A model generated the notes under the pieces. The model was given only the letters and a program-made list of their open reading frames with translations. It did no database searches and was not told where the DNA came from. The translations under genes were made by a program, and so were the position numbers. From Apiosordaria backusii (taxonomy: Eukaryota > Ascomycota > Sordariomycetes > Sordariales > Lasiosphaeriaceae): a DNA stretch of 64,000 nucleotides. The DNA lies in contig JAUKTV010000001.1 in NCBI GenBank assembly GCA_030549205.1, positions 3,658,001 to 3,722,000 of the forward strand, given 5' to 3'. Shown here piece after piece: positions 34,135-46,104 of the stretch (within the stretch, counting starts at the first letter, position 1; each line of letters starts with the position of its first letter).

Positions 34135-36017
34135 AGCTGGCAGATGCAGACAAAAGACAGGATTTTGTGAGAAGGAAAAAGACCAGCTGGAAAGCGAGGC
34201 CCGACAAGAACAGGGTCTTGTAACGAGTGACGACTACCGGTGTACGGAGAGGAGCCGAATGTTGAGCCTCTTCAACCTTGGACTCCGCCGCAATAGATAT
34301 ACCGCTTCCTCAGCTCACCACCGGGGCTCGCCTGTGTCATGTCAACCATTCAGAGAGCTCCGGATCGTAATCATGGGCTAAACCTGTCCGGTAGGATTTG
34401 ACGTCTCGCTCTGGAACGGTGAATTAGTTCGCCATGCCATATTCGCGACCCTCCGGCAATGGTGTGCCATTTGTCTGGGTTTCAAGCTGTTTGTTGCTTC
34501 ATTTTCACGTTCCCGGGCCCAACTCGAGGAGGATAAACGTGCGATTCTGGCCGGTTAGGTCGTGAGCTGACTCGGCGTTGGTTCGGTAAGAGGGAAGAAA
34601 TGAGTTCGACATGGTTGTCGACGGCAGCAGTGAGGCCGGATCGTTATTTCTGCCCAGCCCAAGTCCCTAGGACCTTGCCGAGTTCCAGACTTTGGTTGGC
34701 GTTGCGGAAAGGCGTGGATGTGGAGGCCTCGAGACCCAGTTGAACCACGGGTCACCAAGAGGAGGTGATGGCTCAAGGTCAAATAGTAGAGTGGAACCGT
34801 GAAATAAGCTTGATTCTGTGGCCTTTTCGGCGGAACTTGTTGGCGCCCGGGGTGAAATAGACTTCTCGGTGACGCGTGGAGAGTCCGAATCTTGGATAGG
34901 CATGGAGCAAATGTTCCCATGCTGAACAGCGACGAGAGTAGCGGTGAGCTTCGGGACTTCATTGAGATTTCCACGTGCTAGACTTTGCAATTTGTCGTTT
35001 GTCGCCCATGGAACCGTTCTCAAGACGGGGTTGCCGATGGCGGAAAGACGGAGGCATTGTGTCGTGGCAGCCCGATTTATGGTGAGTGCCAGGCAATATC
35101 CAGTTACTGTGGAGGGTGATGGTCGTTCTCCGGCTCAACAATTCGTAGGATATCTTCCCTTGTTGCGTGCTGTTGACGGTGCTCCCTCCTGCTAGGTTCC
35201 AATTTGCGCTGGTTGTTGGACGAGCCAAATGCTGAAGGCAATCACTCTAGCGTCTGCACTTGCAGGATGGATGATGTCAGCTTCCAGATCGCTCACTGCA
35301 ATGTTTTGAAGAGACTCACATCGAGGAATAGTCCCTCTCTTCAAAGCTTCTCATCTTTCGTAAAATCACGACCGAATGTATTTCTGATTTTCCTGTAATA
35401 TATGTCTATTCCTTTGAACCTCTTGTCAAATTAGGCACCTGGGCAGTCACAAGAAGTAGACCAGAGGCCAAAACCTGGCAAAAGTACGGACAAGCCAGAA
35501 GCCAGACCGGCCGGGCAGCGAAGAACAGCAGATCTCGGTGTATGCACCCCTGCGTCGGGCATCGCGACAAAGGTTGGACAACAGCATGATCCCTAACAGG
35601 GCCAGCCACAGTGCCACAAAGCATCCTGGTGATTACAGCGCCGTTGCAGGAAAAAGCTTCAACTTCAACACATTGGATCCCCTGGACTTCAGCCGCGGAT
35701 ATTTCATGCAGCTCTCGGGCAGCCAGTCGTGTAATCTGTTTATTGTTGCCTATTCTGGAAAGCCACCCGCGTCAGGAATGTCTTTGATACAAGACTCCTT
35801 GTTGTACCACGCCGACGGGAGAAGCCTTGGCGTAGTTCCGGACTACTTCCACAGTGGTCAGTCTCTTTATGTCTTTGTTTTTTGAATCTCGCTCTGTGGT
35901 CCAGACCTCCGAGACCGGGCTTAAGAATGTTGTTGTAGTATTTCGTGCATCGTGCCCAAACTGAGGCATCGTCTCTCGACTGCAGACACTTCGTGTCAGT
36001 CGTCGTCGACAACGGTG
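34135..36017. other. Intergenic, no gene recognised
   Basis: Nearly 1.9 kb between the divergent peroxidase and aspartic protease genes. It contains their promoters and only short, unremarkable frames. Confidence 0.35.
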
Positions 36018-37534
36018 ATGATGCTAGCACCGGCAGGTTTCCTGCTGGCGTTTGCGCTTCTTGGGGCAGCACTAACTCTGCCCACACAAGAGACCAAAAA
36101 GGGGTTGTTGTCCTTCCCTGTTGTACACAAACGGAGTCAGCCCCTAAATCTCAGGAAAAGAGACAACGTTGTGGCCTTGGGTAATGTCTCGACTTTGACA
36201 TATTTGCTTAGGCGTAGGTATTCCGCAATGTTATTCACGTCCCCATCAACTAACACACCCAATATCAGTACAAATTGGTACTCCTCCACAACCTGTTGAA
36301 GTCGTCCTTGACACCGGGTCCTTTGAACTTTGGGTTGATCCGACTTGCGCGACAGCAGCCACCGAGGGCCAGGAGGAAAAGTGCAATGCTTCTGGAAGAT
36401 ATGTTCCAAGCTTGTCGTCCACTTACGTTGATAAGAACATGACGCAGCACATCGGGTATGGAAAGGGCGGCGCGGAGATCGGCTATGCGGTTGACAATAT
36501 CCTAGTCCCTGGCAGCAGTTAGTCCATCTTCTTCTTCACATTGATGTTATCATCAGACAGGTAGTCCTAACGAACTAGCCTAGTAGATTCCGAGGCACTG
36601 CATAATGTCGTCTTTGGTGTAGGCCTGAATACCACCGAGCTTGCTTGGGGTGTCGGGGGCATAGGCCACGGCAATGGCTTCAACCTTCACTACAACAACC
36701 TGATTGATGAGCTCCATGCACAAGGAATAACGCAGTCCAAAGCTTTCAGCATAGCGCTAGGAGGTCAATACTCAGAGGCCGGTGGTGTCATCATCTTCGG
36801 TGGAGTCGACACAAAGAAGTTCAGCGGCAAGTTGCACAAATTTGACAACATGCCACCTCAAATCGAAGGGAGCAAGGAGGGTCCGTGGCGATACTGGGTA
36901 CAAATGAAGTCAGTCGGAGTAACCACACCAGACAGAGTTGTCTCGACTTACGAGTATTCGACGATGCCCGCTCTTCTTGACACTGGTTCAACGTGGAGCT
37001 ACCTTCCCCAGCATCTATTCGACAGCTTGCAAGATGACTTCAATGCCACGCTTTCGGAAGATGGAAGCCTTGAAGTTCCATGCTCGACGATTGACCAACC
37101 GGGCACTGTTGACTTCACGTTTGGGGATTTGACGATTCAAGTCCCATACTCCGAGTTCATCTCGCAGCTGGAGCCAGGATATTGTGCGCTCGGCGTCTTG
37201 TCGAGAAAGGGGTCGTATGATCGAGCAGTCCTTGGAGATTCGTTCCTGCGCTCGGCGTATGGTTAGCCTACACTCTCCCAATCTCTGTTATTAAGTGCCG
37301 AGCCTAGACTTACACCTTTTACTAGTCGTCTTTGATCAAACCAACCAGCACCTGTACATGGCTGGCTACCGTGACTGTGGCACAAATGAGCAAACACTCT
37401 CTGGAGAAGTTGGAGCTGCCCTCTACCTAACAGGAGAGTGTTATTCCGGCCACCACCTCTTCGCATCCATCCCAATGTGCTGGTTCATCGCACCGTCTGC
37501 TTTCGTCTTGTGGGGGTTTGCACTGTTTTTGTAG
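36018..37534 (+). CDS. Pepsin-type aspartic protease, probably GPI-anchored
   Basis: Four exons, 36018-36213, 36269-36517, 36584-37261 and 37326-37534, with consistent phases, give 443 residues. A signal peptide (MMLAPAGFLLAFALLG...) is followed by a short propeptide ending in a dibasic region (VVHKRSQPLNLRKRD). Both lobes carry the catalytic aspartates, D80 in VVLDTGSFELW and D281 in LLDTGSTWSYLP. The flap Tyr region and GGVDTKKFSGKL are typical of family A1. The extreme C-terminus (FASIPMCWFIAPSAFVL...) is a hydrophobic tail after a small-residue stretch, as in GPI-anchored yapsin- or CtsD-like enzymes, so location at the cell surface or wall is inferred. The family cleaves proteins at acidic pH. 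The donors at 36214 and 36518 are weaker (GTAGGT, GTTAGT), but the joined protein is smooth. The ATG at 36018 is favoured over 35952 because it exposes the signal peptide. Confidence 0.88.
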
Positions 37535-38811
37535 CGTGGCGCGAGTCCATCGTATACTTGACTAAGGTAGGGTGGCGTCCTGCGTCTTGTTGGAGGACTG
37601 GGAAATCGGACTCTCGAAATGATGGAAGAGATAACGCTTGGAGAATAAATAGATACTTTCAGCTACCAGTACATATCTCAATAAACAAAGAGCAATGATT
37701 TGCTATCGATTCACCAGCTGTAATAATTGAAAGGCGAAATTTGGTTTAGGTTCCCACTCTCCGATCGGTGATTAGAATGAGTAGCGACATTGAACCGAGA
37801 AATGAAGAGCGCCCAACACTTCGAAATCCTAGGTAGCTACTGTAGGTACTCCACGCCATCCATCAACGATTCCTATCGAGTTCGAAAGGTTGATAGCCAT
37901 CATGAACTGGTGTCCGTATTCTCCTCTTTGTCCAGTGAACTACCTATCATCTGATGACGGACACAGCCCCAGGCCAAAGCTGTCCGCATCAGTCAGTGCC
38001 CACGCTGCTGACGGTAGGCACACCTTCCTTCCCTGCCAGGGCATCTGACGACCAGTGTCAGCCAGAGGTAGGAATCTCACAGGGATCCATCCCATACATC
38101 CGCCCAGGTGCCTGCAGACGTCTCGGCTCTGTTGAAATTCCGATGTTTAGAATAGGAAAGGGCAGGCAAGGGTACTCGGTCGATGACACATGCCATGGAA
38201 ATGGAAAGATGCCCGAGGATTCGACCCCACTGCCCACATGCAATAAACTGCTCAAATAACATTTCCGTTGCAGTGTTCTTCCTTTTCTCCTTTTCCAAAC
38301 TCTTCTTCTCATCCTTGCTGTGGTCTCCCCGGACAGCGCAAACGTCTTCATCGCGTACAAGCGGGCAAATTCGGCGACTGGTCGCTCCTCACCTCTTACA
38401 CAACTCTTTACCACTATACCAACGGCTTCTCGCAAGTCATGGCCACCGAAAAGCGATCTCTGACTTCGCTCGGCAGCGGGAGCGGGCAGTCGGCCCAGGT
38501 CAGCCAGATGGACCCCTCAGCTGCGCAAGCAAGCGATGTTGAGAAGCTCGCGCGCTTGATGCTTGTTATGACATGACCCTTCTCGGCCGTTCATCCAGCT
38601 CAAGAATGGGCAGCATTTCACCGTGGCTCACACTCTACAATTCATCCGAACATCCTCCCATCCCCTCTTGGCCAACCTCCTTTTCCCGTTCCTGGTTCCG
38701 CTTCTAGCACCATGAACTTGAGTTCAACAGCGCCAGAGGAGACGCTGCGCTGGAGCAGCTAGAGGTATGATCATCCCCATCCCGACCATATCACTTGGGT
38801 CTTTCTAACTC

Positions 38812-38847
<36 letters not shown>

Positions 38848-41088
38848 GACGTCGCTTTGAACGCTTGACCGATACGACATCTACATCATCTCATTCACCA
38901 TGCTTGTGGCTTACTCTTCCCCCATCAGCAATTGGATGATTACATCAACGGTAGGCAATCCCGATTTCTATTCTTTCCCAATGAATGTATGTCTAATGAT
39001 TCCAGAAAAACCTTCCCAAGGTCGCCATTGCCATCACTCTAGTGCAGACCTGATGAACACCACTGTAGGATTGATCGGCCGGTCGAGACTGGGAACAGGA
39101 GGAGGGCATGGAAAGGAGGGAGAGGATGAAGGTCATGTTGGAGTAGGCTAGCTGTCAGTTTAAGTAGAGGTCAAGCCACAAAACTTTCAATTCTCTCATT
39201 TTACGTTCGTCACATCGTGCTTGCAGATGGCTGGGGAATTAGCACAAACACGTGAACCGGTCATGTACATTGTCCAAGTCTGACTACAATCTCCACAGGC
39301 CGGGGAAATTTACAGATGGTTTTGTTGGAATTCTTTGCATTTGAGCTATCTCTAAGAAGCCGCTGAATGAACCAGGTGAGCCGTAACAGCACATGGAGGC
39401 ATGATGACGCAGAGATTGGGGATGAAATTTGAAACGCACAACTGGAGGAGGTACCTAGGGCATGGGCACATGACTGAATTGGAGGCACAGCGAAGCGGAG
39501 GCACAGAGAAGCAGACGCACAGGCAAAAAGAATTCACAAAGGATTGGAGAAATGTATGCTTTGTTTTCACAACTTGGTCTGAGATGGCCAACCAAGCCGT
39601 TAGACGGAAAGCACAAATTTAATAGTGAAACGTGGTCGACATACTCTTATGGGAAGAAGAGCTGTCAGTCAAAAGTTGGTGATAAACTCTTATGGGAAGA
39701 AGAGAACACCAGAATGTAATGTCTGCATTGTCTTGGACAACCTGGTTGTGGACTCTGAACCAGATTGCTCTTGTCAATGCAATTTTGATCTAACTTGCCG
39801 TTAGAGGTGGTGAGCTCTTGTGGGAAGCTGAAGAGCCACGCTGATGAAAGAGAAGAAAGGAAAGGAAAGGAGGGAGAGTTGGGAGGAGGGCTGAGATTAT
39901 TATACCCAGGCCCAAGGCGGTCCATGCACACTTGACGATTTCCTGGCCGTGCCGATTTCTTGTGCTTGCCTCATAGAACAGGAAAAGAAGCGGGTCTGGC
40001 TTAGGCAACGGTCCCATGGAAGGAGACGGAACGTGGAGAACGGGAGTATTGGGTTTCCGCTGGTCTCCGTTGCCTCAGGAGGAAGAACCTGGAGGAGCGT
40101 GTGGTCCTATCGCTGCCTTGCTGGTGACTGGGGGCGTGTCATCTGCTGCTGCGCTGCCTCGATGAGCGGGTCTCGGAAGGCCGCGGAAGTCTGAGGAGGA
40201 AGCTGAAGGGCATGTCCACGGGTGGCATTGTCGTTGCCTTGCTTGATAGGGAAGAAGGAGGAGCTTTTGTTCTTGGATGATGATGTTGTGTCCTAAGGGG
40301 GAAGGTGGGCAGTTCTTTCCTCTCCATCCTCGAGTTCCATCCTGTTGTTCTTGGCTCTCCCGCAACTTCTCTACCAGCCTCGATCCCAGCGGTGATGCAA
40401 GCCGTGGTGCAATGCCCCCAAACCGCCATGGTAAAGACTCCAAGCCTACCCCGGATGATCGACGAGGCACAAGTTTGGTCACAAGCGCTTCCCTTTCAAC
40501 AATTTCACGTGCTATTTTACCACATTCAGCGGTGGGATCGCTTCAGCTCCGTTGGTAAGTAGATTGATCACTTGCTTCAGTGCACTCACTTTTTGAGGAC
40601 ACGTTCCATCACCACCGTCATTGCCAGACTTTGAAGACAATCTGACGGCTTCTACTTCTAGGCCGGCGCTATGCCGGAGGATGTCTTCTCCGCATGCTCC
40701 TCTCCGCTGAGCACCCCCCATCGTCTCCTCTCATGCCTCCGCTCAGCCAGGATGATTTCACCCAGATCAGTCAGGACAGCCAGGAGAGCACTGCCGGGCT
40801 ATGACCCTCCGGTCTTGTCGGTTTCTCCCAGGGTGATGAGACTGACAGCGAGTCTCGGAATGTGATTGATGGGTATGCTAGCACAGTTGGAAACCATTTT
40901 CTACGATGATCACTACTAACATATTCCTCCAGCCCAGATTCGCTCCCACGCGCTGCTGAATCCTGACTTCATGAAGCTCACTGGCGGATGCCATGGGCAT
41001 CCAACACAGACGGCTGATCAGCCTCGGCCTCAACCGTCAGCGCACCGGAGCTGCCGCGGATTCTCATCACCAGCCCTGATGGGACGTC
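37535..41088. other. Intergenic region with possible gene scraps
   Basis: No gene could be modelled. Around 38439-38860 there are coding-like pieces in changing frames (MATEKRSLTSLGSGSGQ, then HFTVAHTLQFIRTSSHPLL, then HHELEFNSARGDAALEQLE), which may be a decayed or badly fragmented gene that I cannot identify. From 39 to 41 kb frames are short. Pieces near 40.7-41.05 kb may be the upstream part of the RRM-protein relic. Confidence 0.3.
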
Positions 41089-41880
41089 ATGGAGCGGGTC
41101 ACTTCAAAGACGGGCGATGCATATGTTGAGTTTGTCTCCAGAGATGCCCAACGCGCCCTTGATCGCCACAACGAGGCGATCCGTAGGCATCGTCACCCTC
41201 GCTTGGGCGACCGCCCCGTTGACATGGCAATGTCCAGCCAGAAGGAGTTGATGGAGGTTCTTTTCCCTTGGTGCCATCACCGACGTCTGGTTCAAGTGGG
41301 ACTCTCTGGTAGCGACGCTCCTCGACGACACAGGCTTTCGGTGGCAGAGCCCTATTGTAGGTTGTTAGTGCTGGATTCGAACAGACCGACAAGGCATCCC
41401 TGGGCGTTGGCGAGCTTCTCGATCAGCTCCGGCTTGTAGGACATAAAGTGCTGGCACCGTTCTGATGTCATCACGGGCACTCAAGCAGCGCCAGGTGATT
41501 TACGACGCCACTTGTCGCTTGATCGAGGTCTGGAAGGAAACCATCTGGAAGGGTGATGACTCCCAAGGTAACCGCCACGACCAGCGTGTTATCAATGAGC
41601 AGCTCTTCAAGCGTTTCGTCAATGTTGGAGCTTCAGTTGCCCAGACTGACGTCCCATCAGGGCTGGTAATGAGAATCCGCGGCAGCGGTACGAGGTAAGC
41701 TTCTTCTTTTCCAACAAGATTGTTGAAGATGGCCCAAGACTAACATCATGCTAGCATGCCGTCACTCCAGAGGGCAAGAGACGTTTCGCCCTGACCGCCC
41801 GCTTTGTCGACCCCAACAAGATGGAGCTTCAGTCTGACAAGGGCGATGCCCTCCTCAATGGCTGTCGAGGGAAATGGTGT
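41089..41880 (+). pseudogene. Relic of a fungal RRM (RNA-recognition motif) protein gene
   Basis: The plus strand encodes TGDAYVEFVSRDAQRALDRHN and RLGDRPVDMAMSSQKELMEV, an RNP1-like end of an RRM plus its linker. After frame changes comes RQVIYDATCRLIEVWKETIW...KGDD, then PEGKRRFALTARFVDPNKM. The same order occurs in a family of ascomycete RRM proteins that I recall (AYVEF, LGDRPVDVxLSSQxxLM, KQRYAVYDATCRLIEAL). No continuous frame or splice model links the pieces, and the segment between 41240 and 41460 is scrambled. I regard it as a dead copy, perhaps with its upstream part between 40.4 and 41.05 kb. A functional multi-exon gene with unusual splicing is unlikely but not excluded. Confidence 0.55.
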
Positions 41881-43044
41881 ACAACGCAATATCTCGCTGC
41901 ATTACAATTTTGCGAGTGCCTAGGTGTATAGAGATAGAGTGTACTATAATGTATCAGGGTCATTATTTTACTTTCCCTGATAGGTATCTTTGTTTCAGTG
42001 TGTTCAGGCCGCAACATACCTTACCTATCCTTTATCATTGATGCCTGCATGCAAATCAGGTACTGCATGCAAAAGCCCAAGAGTGACTCTGTGACCTTCT
42101 TATACCTATCCATATCATGTCTTTGCCCAACAGTCATTCAAAAACCCAAGATTGGGCCATGACCCAAACAAAATCGTTGACAGGGATCAAAATCTCTGGC
42201 GTTGCACGATTACGGTTGCTGACTTAGCAGACCCGGCTCACCGCTCGCCCGATGTTTTGCCGGTGTTATGGGTCAGTACCCTGGGCTAAGGATAGCCTCA
42301 GCCGGTCACAGGTCGGCTCAACACCATGGATTACGCGGAGGAATTCTAAATAAGCGTACCAACACTCGGGGTTTACGGCGTTCCGTTTAATTCAGCGTGG
42401 AGGTCCGTAGGTGGGATTGGGATTCAAAAGGGCAAACAATTCCTGTATTCTATTGAAGTCCTCCATCGATCAATATCAATATTATATTTGACCTCACATC
42501 TGGCCTTCAGTTGTTGGACCACAACAGCCGGACGAGATCCCCTTCGCGTTCCCGGACCGGGGCCGCCCCCGTAACGACTTTAAACGGTGCCGGCGACGGA
42601 GGGCGGGAGGCGTTTCCCATTCTACTTCCCGTCGTTCACACTCATCCCGTCCTGTAGAACGCCTTCCGCGTATTCGCGATAGCGATACATTTTGAGCACC
42701 AGGATCCCGTCCCCTATCGGTATAGACAAGGTAGAATGTGGTCTCCAAAGCTTCCTTTTGTTGATGCCTTACTTGTAAGGCTTCAAGAAAAGAAGCTAGG
42801 AGACTTCCCATTTCATTAACAAAAAGAACTGAAGCACGTAATCGGCTCAGCGGGCACAGCCAAGGTCTAGTCTCAGTGGCTCAGACCTTCTCTTAGGACC
42901 AACATCATCCATGGTCGGTAATCAAGAATAGCTCCAACAAACGGAAACATTCACTGCACACACGCTCATAGACTCACGATTATTCCCCCACACATCCATC
43001 AGCCATCAACCGTCAACCATCCCAGGCGGCGTGCCACAACAGCC
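41881..43044. other. Intergenic; possible old LTR at 42256-42496
   Basis: No gene is called. The stretch from TGTTATGGG at about 42254 to CCTCACA at about 42496 begins with TG, ends with CA and has an internal AT-rich segment, like a solo LTR, but no target duplication was seen. A minus-strand frame of 105 codons next to it (42811-42494) has no recognisable domain. Confidence 0.3.
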
Positions 43045-44037
43045 ATGAGACTCCCGCACACGGAGGGCGACGACGGCAGCCCAGAAGGGCCACTGCCAGC
43101 ACCTCCAGCTCCGTTGGTGCCTCTGGGCAACAACATTTTCCTGTTTGAACCCAGTGTCCCGCCAGCGGCACACGACAAGATCAGTGGCAGTGGCAGCGCC
43201 AGCGGATGCCCGCCGCCGTCCCTGATCATTCTCTGCACGTGGCTTGGGGGCGCGACCACGCCACGGGTCGCCAAATACGTCGAGGGCTACCGAAAAGCGT
43301 TCCCCGGTGCGACCCTTGTCCTGGTCCGTACCGTCTTTGCCGATATCTCGGCTCGCTCGTTTGCGGCCCTCCGTTCTCGGCTGCGGCCAGCCCGAGACGC
43401 CATCATCAAGGCTTTGCAGCCGCCGCCAACGACGACTCGGACTACCGAGTCCGGCACCGCCAATCCTGTCATTCCTCAGGCCCTGCTCCACATATTTTCC
43501 CACGGCGGCTGCAATACGGCCATACAACTGGCCCAGTCCATATCCGAGGTGGCCGGCACGCTTCTGTGCAAACACCTGCGCCAGATTGTCTTCGACTGCT
43601 GCCCGGGCGACGCTTCATTCGCCAAGGCCTTCAATGCGGCGTGTCTGTCACTGCCCCCCACCAGCTCGGCCCCCATCCGAGCGCTCGGCACGACCGCCGT
43701 ATTCGCGGCCGTCGCCACCATCACGGCGCTGCAAAAGGCCGGCTTCATGTCCTCAGTCAGCGATATGCGGCGTGAGCTGAACAAGCCAGCCCTGTTCGGC
43801 TCCGCCGCCCGTCGGCTCTATCTCTACTCCGGTGCTGACCGCATGGTGGGACCCGCTGACGTCCAATCCCATGCCCAGCTCGCGCGAGAAGCTGGATGTG
43901 AGGTTGGGCTTGTGCTCTTCAGAGAGGCACCCCACTGTGCACTCGTCACCGAGGACGCCACCAAATACTGGCGTGCCATCCAAGGCTGCTGGATGGGGGA
44001 GTCTCTGCCGCAACTAAACGGCGAGTCAAAGCTGTGA
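43045..44037 (+). CDS. DUF829 / TMEM53 / PaxU-like alpha/beta-hydrolase-fold protein
   Basis: A single exon of 330 codons. The core LIILCTWLGGATTPRVAKYV, with the following VEGYRKAFPGATLVLVRT, is the DUF829 opening. HIFSHGGCNTAIQLAQ is the nucleophile-elbow-like segment (most relatives have FSNGG). SGADRMVGPADVQSH and APHCALVTEDATKYW supply the Asp and His regions near the end. Relatives include TMEM53 and PaxU of the paxilline indole-diterpene cluster, whose biochemical role is not established. The GC-rich third positions look normal and the frame is intact. It sits immediately upstream of a small membrane protein on the same strand and next to a dead P450 and MFS transporter, so it may be the surviving member of a decayed metabolite locus (inference). 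Confidence 0.82.
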   Translation: MRLPHTEGDDGSPEGPLPAPPAPLVPLGNNIFLFEPSVPPAAHDKISGSGSASGCPPPSLIILCTWLGGATTPRVAKYVEGYRKAFPGATLVLVRTVFADISARSFAALRSRLRPARDAIIKALQPPPTTTRTTESGTANPVIPQALLHIFSHGGCNTAIQLAQSISEVAGTLLCKHLRQIVFDCCPGDASFAKAFNAACLSLPPTSSAPIRALGTTAVFAAVATITALQKAGFMSSVSDMRRELNKPALFGSAARRLYLYSGADRMVGPADVQSHAQLAREAGCEVGLVLFREAPHCALVTEDATKYWRAIQGCWMGESLPQLNGESKL

Positions 44038-44118
44038 ACCTGCACCCTCAACATCCCGGTCCTGGCAACCCGCACCACAGCTGTCCCACCCTTCCAACCC
44101 CCGTCCTGCCCAGACGCC

Positions 44119-44535
44119 ATGGCCTCCCAAACCCTTCCATTCGTCTTCCATCTTCTCATCGAGACAGCCGCAGCCGCGTCCTTCATCTTCCGGCCGGAAC
44201 AACAACTGCCCGACTGCTCCGCGGCTGCTAAGCTGATTTTGCGCCAGTACGGCGGGCTTCTGCTCTCGACAAACCTCGTCCGCCTGGTCGCCATCTTCCA
44301 CCACCAGCCACCCTCTTGCGGCACGGGCGCCACGAGACTTCTTGCTGCGGCTCTAGGCACTTATTACGCCTGGCCCATCCATCGTGCTTTCGCGCGTCTA
44401 CGATACAAGGTACAAGGCGACGGCGAAGAAGAAGGCGCCGCCTTGGGAGGGCCGGCTGTGCATTTGGTGTTGCACTTGCTGTGTCTTGCCGCTTTCCTCG
44501 CGGTGGCAGTCTTTGGAGACGACAAGGGTGCTTGA
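44119..44535 (+). CDS. Small integral membrane protein, unknown function
   Basis: One exon of 138 codons, beginning 81 bp after the DUF829 stop on the same strand. The protein has about four hydrophobic segments: TLPFVFHLLIETAAAASFIF, a central LLLSTNLVRLVAIF, TRLLAAALGTYYAWP and the C-terminal VHLVLHLLCLAAFLAVAVF. A short basic/acidic loop (RLRYKVQGDGEEEG) lies between the last two. It resembles the many 4-TM small proteins found beside fungal metabolite genes, but I do not recognise a named family. Codon use matches the neighbouring DUF829 gene. It could be co-regulated with that gene. Confidence 0.65.
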   Translation: MASQTLPFVFHLLIETAAAASFIFRPEQQLPDCSAAAKLILRQYGGLLLSTNLVRLVAIFHHQPPSCGTGATRLLAAALGTYYAWPIHRAFARLRYKVQGDGEEEGAALGGPAVHLVLHLLCLAAFLAVAVFGDDKGA

Positions 44536-44845
44536 AGGACTGGCCGGTTGTCGGTGATGCTTGGCCTGCCGGCCCAAGTACCTAGCCTGGGGCGACTCTC
44601 TATCTCTTTGCACTGCACTTGGCCCTGCAGATAAGAGTTGCGAATGTAACTTGAGCATAATCACAGATAATTGAATGTATCTAAGCCCTTTCGAGTATCA
44701 TCACCGTGCATGGCCGTCCGTTATGGAGGTCCGCCAACAAATGCCCCTCCTAATACACTCCATTCTGTTCCAAGCAGTCGTCTAGCCGATGCTGACCTTG
44801 TTAAGATGCATCAGCTACACTTCTGCGGGCTACGAGACTACCTAA

Positions 44846-45895
44846 TTAAGCCGAGACTTCTGACCCCTTTTCATCCCCCCTCTTCGTCAGCTTCACCCAC
44901 GAACCCTGCCCCACCGAACAGGTCAAGGTGTAATTCTCGGTCCAGGGCTGCTGCGAGGTTGCGGGCGCCTCGAGCCGCGAGTACTCCTGCAGGAGGCGCA
45001 CGAGGACAAAGCTCGTTGGCCGGGGCATATGCGGGGGCCCCCGTTGAAGGGCAGGTACTGGAAGTGCGGGCGGACCGTCTCCCACCGCTCCGGGCGGAAC
45101 TGGTCGGCGTCCTAGCCCCAGAGATCCCCCCGCCGGTGCGTCGAGAAGATCTGGTACGCGACCTCCTGGCCCGCGGGGACGAAGATGGGCGCCGAGCTGT
45201 CGGGGCCGCCGCCCACGGGGAGGATCGTGTCCTTGTTCGCCACGAGGATGTTCATGGGGATTGGGGGGTACAGGCGCAGGGCCTCCTTGATGAACCAGTT
45301 GAGGTAGGTCATGCCTTGGAGGTCGTCGTAGCGGGGGAGTCGCCCTTCGAGCTGTCTATCGACCTCGGCTCGGAGCTTGGCTTGGATGGCGGGCTGTCTT
45401 GCGAGCTCGAAGAAGGCGGCACTCATGAGACAGGCCAATGTATCGCGCGCAGCAATGACTGAGAGTCTGAGAGGTTGGTCAGGTCGGCCAATTCTAAATA
45501 AACACGCAGATGCCCTGTAGGTGCTACTTACGTATGTTCAATACATGGTCGCGTATCTTCTTCGGGCTGATACCCTCGCTGGCGAGAGCGGCAAGGAAGG
45601 TGTACCGCTTTCCGTCTCCGACGTTGCTGTGTTGTTCAGACCCGGTCTTCTGGGTTGCTTTGATCGCTGCAAGCACGATGGGGTCGACGTATTCGTGCAC
45701 CATCTTGCAGGCCTTTCCGGAGTCGGCATTGTACCGTAGTAGAGCGGTGCCAGGCTTCCGAGGCGGATTTTCTGCGCCACGCCGTCCACCCCGAGGTTAA
45801 AGGCCTAGGCAAACCGGCGGCCCAACGCCATGGCTTGGGGATCAAGTACGCCGGAAGATGTGCCGAGCAGGAATTCGGTTCCCACGTCTAAAGTC
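44846..45895 (-). pseudogene. Cytochrome P450 pseudogene (CYP52-like)
   Basis: Reading on the minus strand gives TEFLLGTSSGVLDPQ, ALGRRFA, a TAG stop (45807-45805), AFNLGVDGVAQKIRLGSLA, a frame change, YNADSGKACKMVHEYVDPI, and an intact-looking intron (45531-45465 region, GTAAGT to CTCAG). It continues with IAARDTLACLMSAAFFELA (I-helix region), WFIKEALRLYPPIP (the ExxR helix), YQIFSTHRRGDLWG, a second TAG (45114-45112), DADQFRPERW, and the heme loop FNGGPRICPG. After a frame change and small deletion it ends in VLVRLLQEYSRLE. The layout is that of a CYP52-type fatty-acid/alkane hydroxylase. The N-terminal ~180 residues and membrane anchor are absent. Two stops, at least two frame changes and the truncation make it non-functional. 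Confidence 0.88.
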
Positions 45896-46104
45896 TTTAC
45901 TTCGCCTTGTGATGAACCCAACGCGCGCACCAACGCTCCCATTTGACACTTTCAAACTTGACTTTTCTATTTTACAGACATTCAGCTACAGACCGTTATA
46001 CCATCGCCTGCTCTGGCTCGCTCCGACCCTTTCTGGAACCCTCTGCCCAGCCTCACGCGGCGTGGCAGTCTTCCCACAGCGGCACAGCCTACGGCGCATT
46101 CCAA

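Noticed and set aside
38439..38576. Short frame MATEKRSLTSLGSGSGQ and neighbouring coding-like pieces
   Set aside because: Frames change without a workable splice model and no family could be named; mentioned only as possible gene scraps.
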